Part shown: positions 10,101-15,114 of the stretch, piece after piece
How the letters are laid out: each line of letters starts with the position of its first letter
How positions within the stretch are numbered: position 1 is the first letter of the stretch
Assembly: GCA_943704525.1 (NCBI GenBank)
Contig: CALSCQ010001713.1
Coordinates: forward strand, 1-15,114
Direction: 5' to 3'
DNA from: Pigoraptor vietnamica
Taxonomy: Eukaryota > Opisthokonta > Filasterea
Length of the DNA stretch: 15,114 bases
Position numbers and translations under genes: made by a program
Notes under the pieces: generated by a model
Databases searched by the model: none
What the model saw: only the letters and a program-made list of their open reading frames with translations
Told to the model about the DNA's origin: nothing

Positions 10101-11869
10101 CCGCCGCCATGGCCGATGGCGGACTGCGACTGTTTGAGGCAGAGACCGGCAAGGCACTTCGCTCTCTGTCCGGACACACGGAGCCCGCGCTGGCTGTGTG
10201 CTTCTCTCCGAAAGACGCCGTCGTCGCGAGTGGCTCGGCGGACCGCACGGTGCGCGTGTGGAGCCTGTCCTCCGCCGAACCACCCCTCGTCATTCAAGGA
10301 CACGAGGGTGCCGTCAACAGCGTAGCCTTTTCGCCCGACGGAAAACTTGTGGCCAGCGCCGCGGACGACCGCACGTGTCGTGTGTGGGATGTGCAGACGG
10401 GCAAGGAGGTGTGCGCGCTGTACGGTCACTCGGACAGTGTGCGGTGCGTTCGATTTGCACCCGACGGCTCCGGTCGCATCGCCACGTGCTCGAAGGACAA
10501 GAGCGTGCGTATGTGGGACCTGGAAAGCGGTCGCGAACTCCTGTCCATGTGGGAACACCGCGGCACCGTCAACGTTGTGTGTTTTTCGCCCGACGCGAAG
10601 TTCGTGGCGAGTGGAGGGGCCGACAGGACGGTGCGGGTGTGGGCGGCGGCGACCGGTCGAAAGGTGCAAATCCTCGAAGGGCACACGGGCGGTGTCGCGT
10701 GCCTGTGCTTCTCGCACAACGGGCGCTTGTTGGCGAGTGGGTCGGAGGATGCAACCGCGCGCGTGTGGGATGCGTCGATGCCACGTGACGTCCGCACCGT
10801 CGTGGGCCACTCCCAAGCGGTCAACTGCGTGCGCTTCTCGCCGGACGGCACCCTTCTTGCGTCGACGTCGGACGACAGGACTGTGTCGCTTTGGGAGTCT
10901 GCGACGGGGCGAGAGGTCGCGACGCTCACGGGGCACAAGGAGGCGACGATTGGCGCGAATTTCTCGAGGGACGGGCGCTTGTTGGCGACGACGTCTGCAG
11001 ACAATACGGTGCGCGTATGGGACGTCACTACGGGCGGGATCGTGTGCACAATCGCCGCGCACACCAACGCGGTTGTCGCTGTCTCGTTTTCGCCCGACGG
11101 CCGCCTCGTCGCGACGGGCTCCGAGGACAGGACGCTTCGCATGTTTGAAGTCCGGACGGGTGGCGAAAAGTTCCGCAAGGAGTTCCAGAAGGTGGTGACC
11201 GACGCGACGTTCTCGCCGAACGGCGACCTCCTGGCCGGCTGTACCAATGACGTCATTATCCTGTGGGACGCGTGGACGGGCGACAACCTCGGCTTGGCGT
11301 TCACCGGACACAACGGCCCCATTTCCAGCATCCGCTTTGCGCCAGATGGCGGGATTCTCGCGAGCGGCGGCGACGACGGGACGGTGCGCCTGTGGGACGT
11401 GGCGAGCGGGCACGAGCTCCATACGCTGTCCGGACACGCCGCGAAGGTCACCTGCGTGTGCTTCTCGCCCAACGGCATGCTGCTTGCGAGCTGTTCGTGC
11501 GATCGGACCGTGCGCGTGTGGGACGTGTCGCACGGCACGGAGCTTCTCGCGCTCGAGGGGCACGCCGGCGCTGTGAACTGCGTGTCGTTCTCTCCAGACG
11601 GGCTCTTTCTGGCGAGCGGCTCAATGGACAAGGCAATACGCGTGTGGGATCTCGAAGCCGCGATTTCGGAAGTGCCGGCGGAGGGCGAGGAAGCGCCCGC
11701 TGATCCCCTTGCTGCGGTGAATGCAGCCGCGCGCTCGCTGCGACTGCTCATATCTCGGTCGGTGCAGTTTAGCGCGTCGAGATGCAAGGGCCTTCCCGAG
11801 GACTGCGAGGGGTCGTCGCACGGGCTGCTGGCGTGCTTTGTGGCCGACGACGACGTCGTTGGAGAATGA
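7115..11869 (+). CDS. ART-NACHT-pentapeptide-WD40 STAND-type protein (single exon, 1584 aa)
   Basis: Probably an ATP-dependent signalling switch with an ADP-ribosyltransferase effector; no name recognised. Residues are numbered from ATG 7115. That ATG has T at -3; ATG 7157 (residue 15) has A at -3 and suits the CCAAT box better, so I favour 7157. 1-264: unassigned, mostly helical. ~265-400: ART-like domain with R324 (VLRGV), STS 348-350 (FTSTS) and E386-x-E388 (AEAEKLLP), the arginine-specific R-S-E pattern. ~483-660: NACHT with Walker A GPGGSGKT (492-499), Walker B LLLDSLDE (560-567) and sensor-like VLLSSRDE. ~670-870: helical part with TPCVLYM and WWHKSVGEYLAA (780-791, the NACHT HxSxxEYLAA motif). 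875-922: pentapeptide repeats. 934-1512: 14 WD40 repeats. 1513-1584: acidic, then hydrophobic tail. No introns, unlike the neighbours. No signal peptide or membrane segment, so probably cytosolic. Family calls are secure; the biological role is inferred. Confidence 0.9.
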   Translation: MQCDASHMAPPETKMSERPASAGKVRLAPLRRPSAVRKVRDDAAERVLACAHKHDAHSAEHLAELCRGRHARVVARVTDERATYEGDRETLRYAVRDEIQRVTAVMEAWLDSRADCSKVGILGWLSKLPAALRANPFCAGSLELSDVDVEWLMRKGVAALGVLLTGEEEQRAHAVRRGVAPEEMPGFLERVGCLREGFVPSHPGNDWLSAFADAKISPRDVVEYLCALFIYTASCRSRATVEGWEQCADDEWTDAPPPKRPAVHGPNSSPWAVMNWTLRTAHDPTQPQDVRIAAEESSREFDYLEDRINEALAVLPKERDVVLRGVGVHGLAYRYAVGHTVVFPPFTSTSALAEDARAYAKSDGTFFIVRSHSAARIDFVSHMPAEAEKLLPSFSHFTVLSKGSSMVLRRLECPHDFIALAEHGDDVCTDAVAVDIYLRSARHAQFAYAHYLKEAYIEGRIAPVPPPCDVTTPVFTYLREWLSGTEHLLLLGPGGSGKTSATLAALCVLSAMEDIAPVFIPLSTVRELFADGGLDRHVCQLLQLTPSQVELLARTKALVLLLDSLDEIPISACANADVRLGVTRLLQRNPLASTARVLLSSRDEFLILNGIQPTEVFGASGLYGYVQPFSLEDAGAFVERQCALSNTVGVAAAEKRRTLGDLMASMGDVMLTPCVLYMACRVDDERLRAIMRSPAPRLHPSRVYEAYVAHALDGEDHALEAMHKLALVMLDQGDWQTTIGDVVRTFGLFGVDPDIFRRRYLPRIPRRVENDADDSGVFAWWHKSVGEYLAARAFWSSPLESLATVSRPFSLDAPAVLSFFGALAANMPFKELRDLDETLVSSVVLSRESRDSATLAVASNALSLLCAASHLLHRTDLSNIVIESANLEGALLQHTSLAGATFRRCRLYRASLDYADIHDAVFPHSTCEAVLAPLEGHSRGVVGVCFAPNCDSLWTASLDGSVREWDTMSGMEKLALGGRSGALVAVAFSSDGSVIAAAMADGGLRLFEAETGKALRSLSGHTEPALAVCFSPKDAVVASGSADRTVRVWSLSSAEPPLVIQGHEGAVNSVAFSPDGKLVASAADDRTCRVWDVQTGKEVCALYGHSDSVRCVRFAPDGSGRIATCSKDKSVRMWDLESGRELLSMWEHRGTVNVVCFSPDAKFVASGGADRTVRVWAAATGRKVQILEGHTGGVACLCFSHNGRLLASGSEDATARVWDASMPRDVRTVVGHSQAVNCVRFSPDGTLLASTSDDRTVSLWESATGREVATLTGHKEATIGANFSRDGRLLATTSADNTVRVWDVTTGGIVCTIAAHTNAVVAVSFSPDGRLVATGSEDRTLRMFEVRTGGEKFRKEFQKVVTDATFSPNGDLLAGCTNDVIILWDAWTGDNLGLAFTGHNGPISSIRFAPDGGILASGGDDGTVRLWDVASGHELHTLSGHAAKVTCVCFSPNGMLLASCSCDRTVRVWDVSHGTELLALEGHAGAVNCVSFSPDGLFLASGSMDKAIRVWDLEAAISEVPAEGEEAPADPLAAVNAAARSLRLLISRSVQFSASRCKGLPEDCEGSSHGLLACFVADDDVVGE
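7907..8314 (+). other. ADP-ribosyltransferase-like domain (coding sub-region)
   Basis: This spans residues ~265-400 of the ART-NACHT-WD40 protein. The order Arg (R324), Ser-Thr-Ser (348-350), Glu-x-Glu (386-388) followed by KLLPSFSHFTV is the ARTC (cholera-toxin-like, R-S-E) layout, in which the second Glu is catalytic and the first favours arginine as acceptor. All signature residues are present, so activity is plausible. PARP-type H-Y-E is not a fit. Confidence 0.75.
8561..9094 (+). other. NACHT NTPase domain (coding sub-region)
   Basis: This spans residues ~483-660 of the same protein. LLLLGPGGSGKTSATL is a textbook P-loop. ALVLLLDSLDEIP carries the NACHT-type extended Walker B, with the usual small residue after the first Asp changed from Gly to Ser. 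RVLLSSRDEFLI and the downstream YVQPFSLEDAGAFV fit the protist and bacterial NACHT proteins that carry WD40 or LRR sensors. Nucleotide binding looks intact. Confidence 0.85.
9737..9880 (+). other. Pentapeptide repeats (coding sub-region)
   Basis: Residues 875-922 (TDLSN, SANLEGALL, TSLAGATF, YRASLDYADIHDAVF) follow the A(D/N)LxX five-residue rhythm of a right-handed beta-helix, about nine to ten pentapeptides. They bridge the NACHT helical region and the WD40 propellers. NACHT-pentapeptide-WD40 is an arrangement familiar from cyanobacterial STAND proteins. Confidence 0.75.
9914..11656 (+). repeat. Fourteen WD40 repeats (coding)
   Basis: Residues 934-1512 contain 14 blades of 39-43 residues with GH...V..V.FSPDG..LAS.S.D.TVRVWD periodicity. 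The count suits two seven-bladed propellers. Blade 2 starts GR, blades 6 and 10 have EH/AH for GH, blade 2 ends LRLFE, and blade 11 (about 11170-11275) lacks the GH dipeptide and ends IILWD. The repeats differ from one another, including at synonymous positions, so they were not recently homogenised. Confidence 0.92.
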
Positions 11870-12302
11870 AATGAACGGAACGACTGAGCTCAGACGAAGT
11901 GCGTGAGAAGAAGTTTGCCTTCATGGTAACAAGTCCTTATGGGCCTGGTCGCCTCCCGTCCACCTCGACACAATTTCCACCCGGCGGCACATGCCAGGCA
12001 GACCGGGATGTGCACGAACTCACGCGCACCCATACACTCCACACGGAGCGCGTATCTGTAATATAGGGTTTATAGGGTGTGAGTTACCCTTTGATTACGC
12101 TGGAGTGCCGACTGTACGGACTGGGGCGGATATTATTTGCGATCCCAACTGTCGGGGTTGAAACCCCGTCCTCCCACCTGACCACAAAATTCCGTCGCAG
12201 TATCGGTACCGTCTTCACTGGGGGCAGCGCTACGTAAGCGGCAACTGTGCAAAACGAGACACTTGCATCGTTTTTGGAACGCATGTGAGTTGCGCCTTTT
12301 GT
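11870..12302. other. Intergenic DNA downstream of the ART-NACHT-WD40 gene
   Basis: No credible coding frame. It includes two short perfect hairpins, AGGGT/ACCCT (12074-12090, 7-nt loop) and CGGGGT/ACCCCG (12153-12168, loop TGAA), and a T5 run at 12271-12275. I found no tRNA or snRNA match. It should contain the 3' UTR of the upstream gene, though no canonical AATAAA is visible. Confidence 0.5.
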
Positions 12303-12335
<33 letters not shown>

Positions 12336-12568
12336 GTGGGTGTGTGTGTGTGTTGTGTGTGCGTGTGTTCGTGTGTTCTTGTGTGTGTGTGTGTTTATGT
12401 GTGCGTGTGTTCGTGTGTTCTTGTGTGTGTGTGTGTGTTTATGAATGCGTGTGTGCGTGTGTTCTTGTGTGTGTGTGTGTGTGTGTGTGTGTCAGTATGT
12501 CTGCGCGTGTGTGTCTGTGTGTGTGTCTGTGTGTCTGTGCGCACGCGTGTGCCGCGCGTGTGTGTGTG
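12303..12568. repeat. GT-rich tract with an embedded ~43-bp minisatellite
   Basis: About 265 bp almost entirely of GT with GGGT, GCGT, TTCG, TTCTT and TTTAT interruptions. From 12361 the interruptions recur in order: units start at 12361, 12403 and (more diverged) 12447, giving a 42-44-bp higher-order repeat. It ends about 165 bp before the F-box gene start, in the promoter or leader, and reads GT in the sense of that gene. Confidence 0.92.
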
Positions 12569-12620
12569 CGTGCCCATTTTCCTTTGCAAACGACCTTTCC
12601 GTCGTTTAAATTCACTGTTG

Positions 12621-12628
12621 TGACGCGT
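12621..12628 (+). promoter_or_regulatory. TGACGCGT motif upstream of the F-box gene
   Basis: It lies about 105 bp before the F-box ATG and repeats eight of the ten bases of the palindrome upstream of HRS. It is a candidate shared element; an 8-mer match in GC-rich DNA can be chance. Confidence 0.2.
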
Positions 12629-12731
12629 TCGTTGCACAGCAAACACAAAAGTGCCCGCATATCTTACTGTCGCGTCGCACCCATCGCAGCTTGCATCCCG
12701 CTTTCTCTCCGTTCGTTTAGCGGGTTCCAAC

Positions 12732-13664
12732 ATGTGCGACGGCGCTTCCCCTCGCGCAGAGGCCACTGTGCCTTCCCTCGATTCGCTCTCGCTTGCTCCG
12801 CCCAACTTCGATACCCTCCCACCCGAGTTGATTGTCGTCCACGTGCTGCCTTATTTGACGAATCGTGAGAAGGGCGCGCTGGCCAAGACGTGCGGTCATC
12901 TCTTTCGCCTCCTTCGCCACGAGCGCGTGTACCGCCTGTCGTCGCTGTGCACTCGCATGTACTTTGAAGACGCCGCGTTTCGCCAGGAGGTGGAGGCGCG
13001 CATTCCCGCGGGAAACCTCGTGCTGCGCCCATTCGAGTGCGCGGTGAGGGCGTTTCACTTTCCTCCGTTCCAATTCAAGCGCGCGCGGAAGCTCTTCGAA
13101 GAGGGCCTCGCGGACGACGGTGCGACGGAATTGGAGAAGGCGCGCGCCCACCTGTCGCTCTACGTGCTGAATCTGCGGGAGTGGGGCGGTCGTGCAATCC
13201 CGGAGAAAGAAAGGCACGTAAAGGCTGCGGGAGCGAGTGCGTCTCTCCTTCTGTGCGCTGGCGACGAACGCGACCCCGTGCGTGCGTTCGAGATGGGGTT
13301 TTGCCACTACATGGGCATCGGTACCAAGGTGGACTGTAACACGGCGCAGTCTCTCCTCCTGGCGTCTGCGAACGGCGAGTGTGCAACAGCGATGTTCTTC
13401 CTCGGCGTGTGCCTGTACTTTGGCCATGGCGTACCACATGACCAATCGACGGGTGCTGCGCTCTGGGAGAGGGCGGCTGCGATGGGCCACTTTGGGGCGA
13501 TGTACAAGTCCGGCTTTCGCCTCTACGACGGCTCGGGAGTGGCACGTGACAGGGCGAGGGGCATCGCGATGATTCGAAGCGCGGCGGTGGACGAGGGCGA
13601 TTGGGACGCGAAGGCGTGGCTGCGGGTGAAGAGTGACGAGCTCGCGGAGTTTGGGTTCGTCTGA
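12732..13664 (+). CDS. F-box and Sel1-repeat protein (single exon, 310 aa)
   Basis: Likely a substrate adaptor for an SCF ubiquitin ligase: the F-box binds Skp1 and the Sel1 repeats bind a partner or substrate. Not recognised as a named gene. The ATG at 12732 (MCDGASPRAE) has A at -3. The frame is open further upstream but contains no earlier ATG. F-box at ~25-70: FDTLPPELIVVHVLPYL, NREKGALAKTCGHLFRLL, ERVYR. Middle ~70-170: helical, unassigned. Sel1-like repeats ~175-300: AFEMGFCHYMGIG, ATAMFFLGVCLYFGHGV and GAMYKSGFRLYDGSGV, each followed by an A..L...A helix, about three repeats. Ends LAEFGFV. It has no intron, like the ART-NACHT-WD40 gene upstream on the same strand and unlike the other genes here. 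A 28-bp copy of its stop region lies downstream. Domain calls are good; the ubiquitin-ligase role is inferred. Confidence 0.88.
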   Translation: MCDGASPRAEATVPSLDSLSLAPPNFDTLPPELIVVHVLPYLTNREKGALAKTCGHLFRLLRHERVYRLSSLCTRMYFEDAAFRQEVEARIPAGNLVLRPFECAVRAFHFPPFQFKRARKLFEEGLADDGATELEKARAHLSLYVLNLREWGGRAIPEKERHVKAAGASASLLLCAGDERDPVRAFEMGFCHYMGIGTKVDCNTAQSLLLASANGECATAMFFLGVCLYFGHGVPHDQSTGAALWERAAAMGHFGAMYKSGFRLYDGSGVARDRARGIAMIRSAAVDEGDWDAKAWLRVKSDELAEFGFV

Positions 13665-13772
13665 AGAGCGCGGAAATGAATGCGCCAGTTCGCATATCAG
13701 GGGTTCATCGTCAATGCATAGACAACGCACTCGCAGGCGGTTTTGTCTGAAGAGCGCGGAAATGAATGCGCC
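13659..13772. repeat. 28-bp direct repeat spanning the F-box gene stop codon
   Basis: Exact 28-bp copies at 13659-13686 and 13745-13772 (GTCTGAAGAGCGCGGAAATG followed by AATGCGCC), 86 bp apart. The first includes the TGA stop at 13662-13664; the second lies in the 3' flank. Confidence 0.95.
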
Positions 13773-13990
13773 GATTGCGTACGTTTGGTATGTCGTCACT
13801 ATTCGGTGTTCTGCTGCCACCGGCTGACTGCCGGCTGACTGGCAGCCGTACCGCGGCCCGGGTCGCTACTACGTTGTTTCCCATACTTTGCATGCGATGT
13901 GTTCTCGGTTGTGCGCGAATGCACAAGCAGAGCAACGCATTTTTTGTGCTTCAAAGCAGCGCAGTGGTAGTGTGTGTGGCGTGTGGCATT

Positions 13991-14004
13991 AAAAAAAAAA
14001 AAAA
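13991..14004 (+). repeat. A14 homopolymer
   Basis: An uninterrupted run of 14 A after GGCATT, about 330 bp downstream of the F-box stop. It may be simple slippage or the relic of a poly(A) tail. No AATAAA stands before it. Confidence 0.95.
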
Positions 14005-14113
14005 TTGTTAGTCTTTCCGCCTGGCCGACTCACATGTTACCACGAACACGTGTCCGGCCATCTGAGGGCACACCGAATGAGCCCATCGGCCTCTCTCCTC
14101 GTCATGTGCCCGC

Positions 14114-14127
14114 ATTATACAAAATAA
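14114..14127 (+). promoter_or_regulatory. TATA-like AT-rich patch upstream of the SRPBCC gene
   Basis: TTATACAAAATAAT lies 46-59 bp before the ATG at 14173 in otherwise GC-rich DNA, a plausible core promoter position. It is not a consensus TATAAA. Confidence 0.35.
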
Positions 14128-14172
14128 TCTCCCCCACTCTCCTCTGCGAGTGTCTGTTGGAAGTGACCCGCC

Positions 14173-14963
14173 ATGTCGCACACGGAAATCTGCGAGGAGG
14201 TCGTCGTTGCCGCGCCCATTAAGGACGTGTGGGAGTTTTACACGGACCACTGCGGATGGCCCCAGTGGAATGCGGCGGGGAGCGTCACGCTCGAAAAGTG
14301 GGGGTTGTGTGCATTGCACGAACGCGTTTAATTGTGCCGTTTGTTGCTTGTGTTGTGTGTAGGTGTTTACGTGTTTCACGTGAAGTTCGTGGGCTGCTGG
14401 ACGTCAGTGCTAGTAAGAGCTTGGCGTGTCCTGCTAATGTGAGCGTGGGTGGGCATATATATGTGTGCGCGCGCGCATGCTTGAGTGCGTGTGTGTGTGG
14501 TGCACGAGTATGGCGTGTTTTGGGTGAGTATGTGTACTTGGGACGTGAGGTGTGTGTCTATAAATATTTTTGGGAGAGAGACTTTATTTTCAGACTGGTC
14601 TGTGCGAGTCTGTGCGTATGTGTGTGTGGTGCTGAGCACGGTGCGTGGTGAGTACGTGTATGTGGTGTAAGGTGCGTGTATGGGAGAGTGACTTTATTGT
14701 CAGTCTGCTTCCAACAAGTCTGTGGTCTGTTTCCACGACTTCGCGCCTGACCGTGCCACCCCCCTTCCGCGACAGGGAGGGCTCGCCTGATAAGAACGGC
14801 ACCGGCTGCATCCGCGCCATTACGACGGCGGCCATCTTCACTGTTCGCGAGGAGATCCTCTCGTTCGACGCACCTCACCGCATGACGTACACTGTGCTCT
14901 CGGGCATTCCCATGTCCGATCACAGCGGCGAGGTCCTCTTTGAGGAGTGCGACCTCCCCGTCG
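14173..14963 (+). CDS. SRPBCC (START-like, polyketide cyclase type) protein, 5' two exons
   Basis: Start of a small SRPBCC/polyketide_cyc2-type protein. These helix-grip folds bind hydrophobic ligands, and this one's ligand is unknown. ATG 14173 has G at -3. Exon 1 is 14173-14297 (MSHTEICEEVVVAAPIKDVW ... FYTDHCGWPQWNAAGSVTLE). The intron is 14298-14775, with donor GTGGGG and acceptor GCGACAG. Exon 2 is 14776-14963, completing K and giving EGSPDKNGTGCIRAI, then FTVREEILSFDAPHRMTYTV and GIPMSDHSGEVLFEECDLPVG. The donor GTACGT at 14964 opens a second intron. The frame joins cleanly (313 coding bp, 104 residues). Family features seen: an opening beta strand leading into API..VWEFYTD, the W..WN motif, a G.G..R strand, and the ..Y.V..G.P...H.GEV.. 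strands. Members usually run ~140-150 residues, so ~40 residues are missing beyond the window end. Confidence 0.88.
14298..14775 (+). other. First intron of the SRPBCC gene, GT-rich with an internal duplication
   Basis: 478 bp, the longest intron in the window. It is rich in TGTG and GCGC, and contains a near-duplicate ~26-nt segment at 14572-14597 and 14682-14707, each holding a potential TYAG acceptor. The spliced product is in frame only with the acceptor at 14771-14775 as called. No nested gene seen. Confidence 0.75.
14572..14707. repeat. Imperfect 26-bp duplication in the SRPBCC intron
   Basis: GGGAGAGAGACTTTATTTTC at the start of the first copy (14572) and GGGAGAGTGACTTTATTGTC at the start of the second (14682). 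The 26-mers match at 23 positions and lie 110 bp apart; both contain CAG after a T-rich stretch. Confidence 0.8.
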
Positions 14964-15114
14964 GTACGTTGAGTGTGCGTTAGTGTGCGTGTATGTGTGT
15001 ATGTCTGCATTCGAATATATCTCAGTTTGCCCGTGTCTGTGTATCTGTTTGTGCGTGAGTGTGTGCATTGCACTCGCAGTCCGTTTGTGTCCCTTCATGT
15101 ATTAAGCCCCCCCC
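14964..15114 (+). other. Second intron of the SRPBCC gene running to the window end
   Basis: It begins with GTACGT and is GT-rich. An acceptor-like CACTCGCAG ends at 15079, but the frame beyond gives only eight residues before TAA (15103-15105), far short of a complete SRPBCC fold. I treat it as intron or contig edge. It ends in eight C. Confidence 0.5.

Larger units (their letters stand above)
13665..14172. other. Intergenic region between the F-box and SRPBCC genes
   Basis: About 510 bp with no credible coding frame. It contains the second copy of the 28-bp repeat, a small tandem CCGGCTGACTG (x2, near 13820-13845), an A14 run (13991-14004), and an AT-rich TATA-like patch before the next gene. 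Confidence 0.6.

Noticed and set aside
9971-11563. A 530-residue open frame on the minus strand opposite the WD40 repeats (and a 453-residue one at 10426-11787)
   Set aside because: They are antisense shadows of GC-rich repeated WD40 codons; the translations are Arg/His-rich with no recognisable domain, and the plus-strand frame has clear WD40 periodicity.
12120-12200. A tRNA or U4-like snRNA (partial box B GGTTGAAACCC; GCAGTATCG on the plus strand)
   Set aside because: No acceptor, D or anticodon arm can be folded, and the U4 similarity is a single 9-mer without the conserved flanks.
12303-12623. Cys/Val-rich open frame through the GT tract
   Set aside because: Translation of (GT)n gives C-V repeats in any frame; no protein-like composition.
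12651-12731. N-terminal extension of the F-box protein from 12651
   Set aside because: The upstream in-frame codon there is GTG, not ATG; the first ATG is 12732, with a good context and followed closely by the F-box.
15080-15105. A terminal third exon of the SRPBCC gene (phase fits, eight residues then TAA)
   Set aside because: The resulting protein would be about 112 residues, lacking the last strands and the long C-terminal helix of the fold, and the site abuts the C-run edge of the window. More likely still intron or assembly edge.

Overview
This is nuclear DNA of a GC-rich, intron-rich unicellular eukaryote. Genes on both strands are interrupted by short spliceosomal introns with GTRNGT-type donors and YAG acceptors. 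The intergenic and intronic DNA is full of (CA)n/(GT)n microsatellites. One gene encodes a complete Hrs/Vps27-type ESCRT-0 subunit ending in the clathrin box LISFD, as animal HRS does. ESCRT-0 is generally regarded as an opisthokont invention, so I infer an opisthokont protist (holozoan or early-branching relative); the sequence does not fix the species. Both ends are C homopolymers, so the window may be a whole small contig.

Layout, left to right. (1) 214-793, +: the last three exons of an SCP2-type (SCPx) thiolase. (2) 1075-6465, -: a 15-exon HRS/VPS27 gene (869 aa: VHS, FYVE, UIM, helical core, coiled coil, long P/Q/G-rich tail). It converges with the thiolase across a 281-bp gap. (3) 6466-7114: a divergent promoter region where CA-rich DNA flips to GT-rich. 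(4) 7115-11869, +: a single-exon 1584-aa STAND-type protein with an unassigned N-terminus, an ADP-ribosyltransferase-like domain with an intact R-S-ExE signature, a NACHT NTPase, pentapeptide repeats and 14 WD40 repeats. This is the most remarkable object here. (5) 11870-12731: intergenic, with a ~265-bp GT-rich tract. (6) 12732-13664, +: a single-exon F-box plus Sel1-repeat protein. (7) 13665-14172: intergenic, with a duplicated copy of the F-box gene's stop region and an A14 tract. (8) 14173 onward, +: the first two exons of a SRPBCC (START-like, polyketide-cyclase type) protein, cut off by the window end.

How they fit together. The thiolase and SRPBCC genes are probably ordinary metabolic or lipid-handling genes, and HRS sorts ubiquitinated cargo at endosomes. 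The ART-NACHT-WD40 gene and the F-box-Sel1 gene share an orientation and lack introns, whereas the neighbours are cut roughly every 100 coding bases. They look like accessory genes gained by transfer or retroposition. I infer that the ART-NACHT-WD40 protein is an immune or allorecognition-type switch: WD40 propellers sense, NACHT switches or oligomerises, and the ART domain is the effector.
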